A stretch of 64,000 nucleotides of DNA from the NCBI GenBank assembly GCA_000697355.1, contig JNEN01001227.1, forward strand, positions 372,001 to 436,000. The letters run 5' to 3'. The translations under genes were made by a program, and so were the position numbers. Shown here one piece after another: positions 55,621 to 64,000 of the stretch. Under the pieces are notes generated by a model. The model worked only from the letters and a program-made list of their open reading frames with translations, did not search any database and was not told where the DNA came from. Origin of the DNA: Syncephalastrum monosporum B8922. Lineage: Eukaryota; Mucoromycota; Mucoromycetes; Mucorales; Syncephalastraceae. Each line of letters starts with the position of its first letter. The first letter of the stretch is position 1.

Positions 55621-58600
55621 GACTGAAATTGAATAAACAAGGGCAAAAATCAAGGTACCACTGTGATCTTTTTACTGTCTGCACAGACTTCCCGCTTTTC
55701 TGATTGGTCAAAACTTAGAGGATTGTTTGAGCCACCCAATCTGAAAAAAAGAAGGGTGCAAATCGATGATTGATATAACAGTTAGCATGCAGGGTCCGCG
55801 TTCGTGATAACCTTCTGTGGTGTATTCACGAAGGCTTCTTCAGATATATGCTACTCCTGTTCGTATGTTTCTGTACATATTCAAACGTCGGAGAATGACG
55901 CAACAGCGAAAGCAAGGCAAATGGACAATCTGAGGTGGGCTGCCAACGCATTCCTGCCGCCACATTTGTCCGCCATACAAGCCAGAGACCTATTCTTCGG
56001 CGATACCGTGTGTCTCAATCGTTTTAAGCGAGTAAAAGTGAACAGCCTTCACGTACGGCAGCCCCCCCCCAAACGTGCAGAGTATGAAATTGGCTCTATT
56101 CCAGTGTTCAGCGTATCTATGTCAAATGCATATCGACAGGCTTCTCGGAGGAACATAACTTTCACGACGTTGATCAAATCAGTGCATCCGACGATGCCAC
56201 ACTCACTTTAATGTAAGACAACAGAAGCACGTGTAGAACAGAAACAGCTCTTCTGCTTGGACTGACAAGATTACATGTATGGCAAGGAATGAAACAACAG
56301 AAACATTGACTTTATTTATTTTACAACCTATAAGTAAACCCATCGCTGTCATGTACGCTCCATGCTTTCTTTCTTGGCTTGGTCACATGGGCTTGATCGA
56401 TACATATCGTGCAGTTGCCTGGCTCTGGAGATCAAACGTCCACGCTCTGGGGAACCAAAACCAGATAAAAGACCATGCTTATTCTGATTGTGCAATTAGA
56501 ATCGATCTCCTCTCTACTTGGTGTAATATCTTTTAACCCATATCCGAGTGTGGAATATAGACTATTAGAAAGCATCAGTGCATTAGTGTTAAAAATCGAA
56601 CTGAATGTCGAGTCAGTACACGTTTTCAACTCGTTGGCTCGGACAACTCTATCCTTTCAAATTTTCAGTTATCAGGCCTAAAGAAGCCACCATCCATAGT
56701 CACAGCTGAAGCCTACTACTCTGCTGATGCTTGATATCTGCGAATGTAGGCCCGAAACAGTAAGGACCGTATCGAAGAGAGGAAAAGATTCTGGAAGAAA
56801 GTCACCGCTCATATTTATGCCTTCTGGATCATGGTGTGTTGTTTTACCTGACCCTGTCGATATACACGCCTGCATGAAAGGCGCACTCTTCATTTACAGT
56901 TTAGTAACTTAACTGCCCAGGCTATAATAACTGGGCTTGCCCATTTCCCCGGAGGAGAGGTGGGACCCACTGCTGTCACCACTATGACGTGGTATGGCTT
57001 TTGTTGCTGTGATCTAATGCAGGTGCTAAGTTTCAGAATAGCACGCTGGGATGGAGTTTTGATATAACAATAAGGTTACCAAAGTGTTACTATGTTGTAT
57101 CTTTTGCATCATTTGCGCCTTGGATTTGGTCTCAGACTCTAAGATACCCTAATGACCGATAAATGAAGATGTATCAAAGATTGGTTATTTCTCGTGTAGA
57201 TATACAGATATTAATAACAGTCTGTTTACATGAAACTAAGCATAGTAGAGACTCTTGATATCATATTTGTAGGCTTTGATAGCAACTGACTCTTGCCAGT
57301 CATGCATGCGGACCATGCGGAGTCCTAGGTCAGCTTTCTCGTGCAACCATCAAAACGCACAGACCTACAGTATTTTCTTATCCCCACGCTCAAAATTGTA
57401 TGAAGCTGGATTACATATATAAACATTCTACTATTCGTATTGTTTTTCCTTTTTTCTCTGTATCATTATTTCTGTCTGTAGATAAATAAATATATTCACG
57501 AGGCTGCAAGGCGCTAGTGACTCCCCGCAGACCCACATATTTCGAGTCGATGACAGGTCAACGAGAAAGCTGCACAGATCCACAGCATTGAACTATGTAT
57601 GTCCACGTAATTAAAAAAATGACTCAAGGGGGTCTTAACAGCAAGTTGATGCACTCGCTTAACTACTTGTATTTTACATGTATGCGCAGATCACTTGTAA
57701 TTGCATGCAGGAGAAGGTTAGGGCGAAATAGGCTGATCCCTTAAAATACGATGGCCGATTTCATTGACGCCGCCCTCAGGCTAAATCAGTCAACCTCAAA
57801 GTGCCTCCTTCAGTTTATTAGATGTAAAGAGAATGGACTATCTTTCCGGACTATTATAAACTCAAAATGATTAGTAAACAGTAACTATTTGATACAAACG
57901 AATAAAGGAACACATCTGTTAAAAGTGTCAACGCTCAGCGACAAACTAGTGCTTACTGTCGGATTGTCGTATTTGTTGTCCTTTATACTACAATTAAAAG
58001 AATTAGCATAGCAATATGTATTTGATACGAAATCAGAAACGTTGAACAAGTTCAATACATATGCGCTCCCGCTCACTTTACCCTGAATCGATGTCTCAAA
58101 GTGGTTCGTTCCTTGTAGATACTGTTATAAGTAGCTGAATGCCCTTACTGAGCAAAATGAGCCTAGTGGAGAAGGATCTATACTTTCGAGCTATTAAGAT
58201 CTCGAGATACTAAGAAAGCTTTGGCTAGAAGGTCGAATTAAGGTACAGCCTTTATAAAGCCGAACGGTATTAAAACTGGGTGTGCGAGATGCTACTAATT
58301 ACAGATACCATGGGTAAATGTCACTCAGTAAGCACGCACATGCTCGATCTTCCCGCAGCTGTAGATTAAGTTGAAACTGTATCAAGTAATAATCTGGATT
58401 GCAAACAGTTAGATGATTGTATCCACGTATGCAAGATGCGTTCTTGGCAGGCCCACATAGACTTCGCGCACTGACCATGCAGTTGCTATTTATAGTAGTT
58501 ATGCATCTCATCCTCATTGACAGCGATTCGCTTCCGGTGATAGAAAACCCCTACTCTGTCCACTACTGGAGATACTCTATGCCTGTGTATGCTAAGGTCA

Positions 58601-58962
58601 GCCTGTTGCTTAATTGCTAGCTTAATAGAAACGGCTATAAATCACAAAGCTAGATGATAGGTAAATTTTACGAAGGTTGTCGAGTAGCGCAGGTGCATAA
58701 CCAAATCGTCTAAATCCGAGAGAATGCATATAGTTTGGTGGTCCTGTATGTATGTACACTTGGAGACTACCCGTAGGTATTGTTGGACTACGCTTAATTA
58801 TAGATGTAACTGTCTTATTCCACTGCAGTTATCTTCCATCATAGGAGTACTAGACATGCGTCGGTTAAATACGAATACGGAACAAGACCAGATAGAAATA
58901 AAGAGAATATTACGGAGATGCATAAATAGGGTGGATTGTATTTACTGTACAGTGCTAACGTA
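55621..58962. other. Long AT-rich intergenic region, 3.3 kb
   Basis: Left of it is the NUC1 promoter. Two ATG frames occur on the plus strand, 55921-56211 (96 codons, containing a C run at about 56065) and 56279-56536 (85 codons). Neither has recognisable motifs or clear splice partners. The rest has only short frames. No terminal repeats or transposase remnants were recognised by eye. Confidence 0.45.
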
Positions 58963-61446
58963 TTAGAAGCAGACAAACTTGTTCTTTTTACTCATGAGCT
59001 CCTCCATGCGGGCTTCGAGGATATGCCTTGCCTTTTCGGCCTTCTCTTTGAGCCTCCGCTCCTTGTCAAGTTCCTCCTGTAACTGCTTCTGGTCCTCGAG
59101 ACTTCTGTCAGACGCAGACTGGTACTGGGAGAGCTGGCTCCGTAGATGCTGGATTTCGGAAAGCGTTGCTTGCTTTTCGCGCGACAAGGCATCCATCTGC
59201 TTTTTGACATCGCGCGTGGAGGTTTCTGAACGGGTGAGTTGAGCCTCGAGTTTGCCAATGACGTCCTGGTGAGCGCGGACATCACCCTCGGCCACAGCGA
59301 GCTTGCGCTGCATCGATCGAATGATGCGGTCATAGCGGTCGGAAGTCAAGCCGTTTGGCTCGCTTTCACTGGCAGTAGCGGTTGTGTTGGAGTTTTGTCG
59401 CTGCAGCATGGGCGTCGAAATGGACCGGGACGGTGGTGACTGGACAGAGGGTGGCGGAGACTGTGCGCGCGATTTGGGCGAGGGTGAAGTCGGAGAGGAG
59501 GGCACAGGAGGCAGCGCGGTGGGCACGGGCGGGAGCGGGTTGGAGGGCGGGGCTGAAGGGGGTGGGATGTTGGATGCGCTCGAGGACGTGCGCCGGCGAC
59601 GAGGCGGGGTCTGGACCGAGCCAGTCGAGGCGCGCTTGTTGTCGTCCTCATCGAGAACCATCATACGATAGGAGCTTGACTTTGGCATGCGGCCCGTGCT
59701 TGAGGTGGACGAGTCGCGCTGGAGCTTGTTGAGGTGGTACTGGTGGGGTGACATGGCCCGCGGTGGTGTGGAGGGTGTTTGTTGCTGTTGCATGTACAGG
59801 GCCGAGTCGCGCTTAGAAAGACGGCGCTGCTCGACCTCTTTTTCGAGTCGGCTATTTGAGGAAGTAAGGCGCAATACTTCCTGCTCGAGCTCCTTTGTCT
59901 CGGACGAGAGTTGATTGCGCTGTGTGACGAGTTGGCCCTCGAGATCGGTGACATGTGACGCGAGCTGCGCATTATCCTCTAGTGCCTGCACCAGTCTCTC
60001 AATCACAGCCTCGGGCCCCTGTGAGCCACAGAGCATGTCCCGGTACTGTGCACGCAGCTCCTTGGTCGACTTGTCGCACGAGTTCCGTACTCGCACGTCA
60101 CGCTTTTCGAGGGCAGCGTCGAGCTTGCTTTGGGTGGTCTGGAGCGACGAGGTAAGGGCGTCAATGACGCGCTTTTGGTCGCGCTGCACCTTAGTCGCCT
60201 CAGCCTGGGCATGCTCAAGCTGTTCAGCAAACTCTTCCTGGTCCTGTCGCCGCGCTTGTTGGAGGCTACGCACGCGTGTCTCCAGTTCTGTGACCAGGCC
60301 TGAAATATCTTTTTCCCGGAGGATCGCCCGGTCGCGCTCGAGTTCGGCTAGGGTGCTCTCAAGTTCCTCAATTTTTGCAAGCTGGGACTTCTTTTCAGCT
60401 TCAAGATTCGCGAGGGCCTCGTCGAGCTCGGCGACGCGGCTCTCGAGCGCGGTCGCACGCTGCTGGTCTATGTCAGTATCTGTGCGATCGTGGAGGAGTG
60501 AGCGGAGCTTGGTGAGCTGCTCTTGCAAATCGAGTGAAGTTGACTCGCGTTCCTTGAGCTGCAAATGGAGGGACTGGATGGATTCGCGTTTCTCGTCTAG
60601 ATCCTTTTCTTGTATCATGGAGAGGCGCTCGAGGTCGCGCAGCGCTTCGGTGTTGTGATCCATCTTGCGGTCTTGGCGGGCCAAACTCCGTTCCATAAAC
60701 TCAATCACGCGCTCCATTTGCTTCTTTTCTTGTGCAGCTTCGGCGGCGTGGCGCAGGACGCGGTCGAGTTCGGTCTGGACATGAACAATCTGTTGGGCAT
60801 GCTGCTCCTCCAACTCGGCAATACGACGGTCGCGTGCGCCAACCTGTTCTTGTAGAACACGAACGAGCGTGTTCGTGTCTGCCAGCTTAGTCTCGAGGCG
60901 TTCAACGAGAGCTTCTTGCTGGGCAGAGATGAGAGAGAGCGAGTCGATCTTGGCGCGCGACGCTTCCACGTCCTGGAGCTGACTGTGTATCGTCTTTTCC
61001 TGACTGGACAGGACCGTCTGAGCCTGCCGCAACTGGGCCTCGAAAGCGGCTGCCTTGTGTTCCATCGCGGCGAGCGCTTGCTGGAGAAGGTCGCGCTCGG
61101 CTTGGTGCTGGGTCTTTTGGAGATCAGGTGTCTTTCTTTTATGATTTTCTGGCTCGGCTGGCTCCTGCATGCCGAGGCGAGCCTGCTTGAGACGGGCAAT
61201 GCCTTCTTTGAGCAGCCGAACTTCATCATTATCACTGTTGCTGTCGGTGTCTTCATCCTCGTCCTTGAGCTGCTGCTCGAGCTCGCTTACAAAGGCGTCG
61301 ATTTCGTGCTCGTTACGCAGCGAGAGCGACAAGCGCCGCTGGAGCTGTTCGAGGGTCGGGTGCTCTTCGCCTTTTAAATTCGGTATGCGCACCGATTGAT
61401 GGATATCTTCAGAGAGCTGGCTCGATAACGGAGTGGTGCCAACCAT
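58963..61446 (-). CDS. Large coiled-coil protein
   Basis: Single-exon ORF, 827 residues from ATG 61446 (MVGTTPLSSQ). Residues 30-600 are nearly continuous heptad-type coiled coil, rich in Glu/Gln/Leu/Arg (for example LVERLETKLADTNTLVRVLQEQV). A Ser/Pro-rich linker near 610-720 has SPTSPSPKSRAQSPP and PPRRRR segments. A second coiled coil (RIIRSMQRKLAVAEGDVRAH onward) runs to the end. No motor, kinase or other catalytic domain is visible. Coiled coils with a Pro/Ser linker are found in cytoskeletal and tethering proteins, including the tails of some fungal kinesins, but I cannot assign one. A TTG extension upstream encodes an unlikely Phe-rich stretch and was rejected. Confidence 0.85.
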   Translation of the reverse strand: MVGTTPLSSQLSEDIHQSVRIPNLKGEEHPTLEQLQRRLSLSLRNEHEIDAFVSELEQQLKDEDEDTDSNSDNDEVRLLKEGIARLKQARLGMQEPAEPENHKRKTPDLQKTQHQAERDLLQQALAAMEHKAAAFEAQLRQAQTVLSSQEKTIHSQLQDVEASRAKIDSLSLISAQQEALVERLETKLADTNTLVRVLQEQVGARDRRIAELEEQHAQQIVHVQTELDRVLRHAAEAAQEKKQMERVIEFMERSLARQDRKMDHNTEALRDLERLSMIQEKDLDEKRESIQSLHLQLKERESTSLDLQEQLTKLRSLLHDRTDTDIDQQRATALESRVAELDEALANLEAEKKSQLAKIEELESTLAELERDRAILREKDISGLVTELETRVRSLQQARRQDQEEFAEQLEHAQAEATKVQRDQKRVIDALTSSLQTTQSKLDAALEKRDVRVRNSCDKSTKELRAQYRDMLCGSQGPEAVIERLVQALEDNAQLASHVTDLEGQLVTQRNQLSSETKELEQEVLRLTSSNSRLEKEVEQRRLSKRDSALYMQQQQTPSTPPRAMSPHQYHLNKLQRDSSTSSTGRMPKSSSYRMMVLDEDDNKRASTGSVQTPPRRRRTSSSASNIPPPSAPPSNPLPPVPTALPPVPSSPTSPSPKSRAQSPPPSVQSPPSRSISTPMLQRQNSNTTATASESEPNGLTSDRYDRIIRSMQRKLAVAEGDVRAHQDVIGKLEAQLTRSETSTRDVKKQMDALSREKQATLSEIQHLRSQLSQYQSASDRSLEDQKQLQEELDKERRLKEKAEKARHILEARMEELMSKKNKFVCF

Positions 61447-63018
61447 TTCTCTCGACAGAACGGAGGAGGTATACGGTGATAGATTAAGGAGCGGAAAGGG
61501 GAGGAGAAATATAAAATAGATGAATGTGGAGGAAAAAGGGAAGAGTGGAAAGGAAAAAAAAGTTGCAAAAAAAAACCTCGTTTGTCTACCTTCCTGTTCT
61601 GCTTTGGAGGAGCTCAAAAGAACACGCTATGGGCGTAATATATTCTGTGTAACGGAAACCGAGCGTCAATATGATATCCTCTCTTCTTCGCCCTTATTAT
61701 AATATACTATTTCTGGGCTGCTGAAAGCGGAAAGTTACCGCGGTGTCAGTAAAGCTATTGTTTTTGCCCTTTCTCGTTTTAATTTTCATTACGAACGGGG
61801 ATGCACACACGCTTGGCGGGCACTCTCTTTTCTCTGCTGATTTAGGTGCATGCATAAATCATCGCGATAAAGGCATGTATAGCTATTGACTAAAACTTTG
61901 GACCCTTGCGCATTCATTTTTTTTAATATTCTGTCGATCTTGCATACATACGGGGTGCTATGAATAGATGTATAATATGGCATGACAAAAGAAAAGATAA
62001 GGTGTTCATGCGTTTCTTTTTTTTTTCTCTCTCTCTCTCTCTCTTAAAATATGATTGGGGTTCCTTGGGTTGACTGCACTCTCGCCCAACGTCTCACACG
62101 GACCACAATGGATTAAATAGAGAAGCTCTCTGTCTTTAGACCTCTGGTGAAACATGTAACCAAAAGTACAGTCTTTCCTTAACCACGATCATCAGTATCG
62201 ACCATATTATATGTGTGTTGTGGCTCAGTCTTTCGTCACTGATGTAGGACATAAAAGTGGGTGCAAGCGGCGGGTTCACATAGCTCTTGGTCGATAAAGC
62301 ATCTCTATGGCTATGAAGACATGGTTAAGTACTTAAGTATGAGAAAGACGCGAGGGTGAAGATACCTTGAGTACAGTGGAACGGGAAGCATGATCGGGAA
62401 TGCATGTACGACATGTGTCGCGAATATAGATTGGTGTTCTTTCAGCTGCTGTTCGCATAGATATATCTTCAGCATCCCTGGGCACTTCAGCTGAGGGTCA
62501 TGGTTCGCACGCGTGAGATTTCAAGGAGTTAAATGCTGCAAGGGGCCTGTCAAATCCCAGAAATACATGGCGTGAAGTGTGCAAAGCACAGTCGCGGCCA
62601 CGTTATGATGTTCAAGGACCGCCATGAAGCAGATGCCTTTACACTGAGTGTTAGGAAGGGAGTCCAATACAAAACAGGTAGAACAATAAGAAGAGCCCGC
62701 TTGTACCAAGTCTTTCGCTTTCCTTTTATGTCGATATCAGTGTGTCCAATAGCACGTTCGGTATGTTAAAAGCAAGAACCTCGAAGTCATATAATATGCA
62801 GGCACTTTCGAAGCCCAATCAGCATACGAATTGCGAAATATAGTAAAATGTAAAACAACTAAAAGGATGATCTTTACTGCAACAGAGCTTTTATCTTCTG
62901 AGCCAGATGCTCTCCTGAATGGGGATGCCGCCAAGTGTGCTGTTCACCTGATAAACTTTTATTCATAGGGTTGCGTTGCTTTTGTTTGTGTGACAAGACG
63001 TTCCATTCTGGTTTAGGC
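61447..63018. other. Divergent intergenic region
   Basis: About 1.57 kb, AT-rich. Contains a CT dinucleotide run at about 62028-62044 preceded by a T run. Open frames are short and unsupported. A possible 5' intron acceptor (TTTAG) lies directly before the ATG at 63019. Confidence 0.45.
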
Positions 63019-63678
63019 ATGCTCTCACCCGACTCGAGTGAGGCCAAGGACGCGAATGCGGACAGACTCGCCCAGGCGAGGCGCAAGGTAGCAATGAACA
63101 GCTGTGTCAACATTCGCTTCGCTCATTGCTTCTTTTGTGCTTAGTTTTCGAAATACCAAAGCAAGAAAAACAAAGTTCGTGATACCAGTCAGCAAGCAAG
63201 CGATGGAGACTCCAATGGACGACGATCGCTCGACACCAATGTTAGCAACTTCAATGACACGGAAGAGGCGAAAGAGCTCAAGCAGGAACTGGGCCGCGCG
63301 CTGGAGCGCATTCGGCAGCTCGAGATAGAAACCAAGCATTTGCGGAACGAGAATCGCGAGTTGCACCAACTCATGGAAAGCGAAGTTTTTGCTGACCCTC
63401 TCACTACCTTTGATGGTCATTTACTTGGTAGATTACTGGTTTCAATATGTATAGATTGCGATGGGATAACATTATTTGTGAATAGGAGGTGCTTTGGAAG
63501 CAGAGGAGAGGTACTAAATGAAAAAAAAAAAAGAAGCTGATCTGCCTGACATTTCCACGATAGACAAATTATTGATGCAGCCCGTCAACAATTGGAAACG
63601 CTCAGGCACAGATACCGCAGCAACGCACCTAGAAAAGGTACCCAGAGCCATCGTTCGTCTGGATATTTACAGAGCTAA
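63019..63678 (+). CDS. Short coiled-coil protein with golgin (GM130-type) N-terminal motif
   Basis: Exons 63019-63087, 63145-63427, 63486-63510 and 63564-63678 join in frame to 163 residues, with 53-58 bp introns. The N-terminus NADRLAQARRKFSKYQSKKNK resembles the basic KLAAAKKKLREYQ-type motif at the start of GM130 golgins. The coiled coil AKELKQELGRALERIRQLEIETKHLRNENRELHQLM follows, then a second helical part (ERQIIDAARQQLETLRHRYRS) and a Ser-rich end. A Golgi tether or adaptor role is only suggested. The protein is far shorter than animal GM130. An additional upstream exon is possible because TTTAG precedes the ATG. Confidence 0.65.
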
Positions 63679-63857
63679 TCGAACTCGAATATGATAGAAG
63701 ATCTCTGCAGCGGCTGCATAGGCGAACTGGTTGAAATATAGTATTTTTGTCTTTTATATATGATCGAGCAAAATGGATGAATACACGGTGATACGAGGAC
63801 TAAAATAATAAAGGTACAACAAGGAAGAATGGAAAGCGAGATTAGGAGAGAGGAGTA

Positions 63858-64000
63858 TTAGAAGACCCAGGTAGAAACGACGCCGAGAGACAGGAGCAGC
63901 AAGGCGAGAGCATTAGCAGGCTTAAGGATCCAGCCAGCAGAGACGTGAAGCATGATGGGTCTCGAGCGCAAATCGGTGGAGAAGAAGTTGGTCTTTGCGT
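63858..64000 (-). CDS. C-terminal part of an unidentified membrane protein (cut by window end)
   Basis: The minus strand is open from the window edge to a TAA at 63858-63860, encoding 46 residues, FFSTDLRSRPIMLHVSAGW then a hydrophobic stretch ALALLLLSLGVVSTWVF at the very C-terminus. This looks like a tail-anchored or C-terminal membrane helix. The start lies outside the window and the family is not recognised. Confidence 0.5.
   Translation of the reverse strand, partial: AKTNFFSTDLRSRPIMLHVSAGWILKPANALALLLLSLGVVSTWVF

Noticed and set aside
55921..56536. Two plus-strand ATG frames of 96 and 85 codons
   Set aside because: No motifs and no splice pair joining them without a stop. The first includes a homopolymeric C run. 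Probably chance frames.
58963..61446. Kinesin assignment for the coiled-coil protein
   Set aside because: No motor domain (no P-loop or switch motifs) in the ORF or upstream on that strand. Similarity of the tail alone is not enough.
61447..61617. Upstream extension of the coiled-coil protein
   Set aside because: The first codon is not ATG and the sequence is a Phe/Pro-rich translation of a pyrimidine-rich leader.
1..64000. CRISPR arrays, rRNA, transposons with terminal repeats
   Set aside because: None seen by eye. Repeats present are microsatellites or coding low-complexity tracts. A systematic repeat search was not possible.

Overview
This window is nuclear DNA from a fungus. Genes on both strands are cut by many short GT-AG introns, most of them 44-85 bp. 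Intergenic DNA is AT-rich. The conserved proteins are fungal in type: SNF5, THO2, an ear-less beta-adaptin, a PUF protein with two RRMs, and a Kex2-type secreted precursor. A complex I subunit (NDUFS4) and a peroxisomal Lon are present, and NDUFS4 excludes a Saccharomyces-type yeast. A Gemin5-like protein and many short introns would fit an early-diverging, Mucoromycota-like fungus. That placement is inference, not proof.

Layout, left to right. (1) 120-3824, minus: PUF/RRM RNA-binding protein. After a 3.2 kb AT-rich gap comes a CaMKK/SNF1-activating-type kinase (7064-8376, minus). (2) 9618-11678: convergent ribosomal protein genes RPS12 (+) and RPL25 (-), each with a long repeat-bearing first intron. 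(3) 12333-12566: a small secreted precursor with a Kex2 site and a 17-residue, two-cysteine C-terminal peptide. (4) 12919-17520: a Gemin5-like WD40 protein (-) and the exosome subunit RRP40 (+), sharing a 120 bp promoter. (5) 17763-26327, minus: SNF5, a small ORF, and THO2. (6) 26523-29490, minus: a C2H2 zinc-finger protein and an acidic unknown. (7) 29741-30510: NDUFS4. (8) 30592-36780, minus: peroxisomal Lon and glycogen branching enzyme. (9) 39079-43417: a rhodanese plus dual-specificity phosphatase (+) convergent with the AP-1 beta subunit (-). (10) 44885-49751: an alpha/beta hydrolase, a candidate small spliced gene, and cardiolipin synthase. (11) 51408-55620: a candidate small spliced gene, COX6 (-) and ATP20 (+) head to head, and NUC1 (-). 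(12) 58963-61446: a long coiled-coil protein (-). The right end holds a short golgin-like coiled-coil gene (63019-63678) and a truncated membrane-protein gene.

Functionally the window mixes RNA metabolism (PUF protein, Gemin5-like, RRP40, THO2), chromatin (SNF5) and mitochondrial genes (NDUFS4, CRD1, COX6, ATP20, NUC1). I see no operon-like logic, but several gene pairs share short divergent promoters. The exact palindrome TGACGTCA occurs four times, always between genes: once in the NDUFS4 promoter, once in the shared COX6/ATP20 promoter, and twice upstream of an unknown candidate gene whose N-terminus looks like a mitochondrial presequence. No tRNA, rRNA, CRISPR array or intact transposon was recognised by eye.
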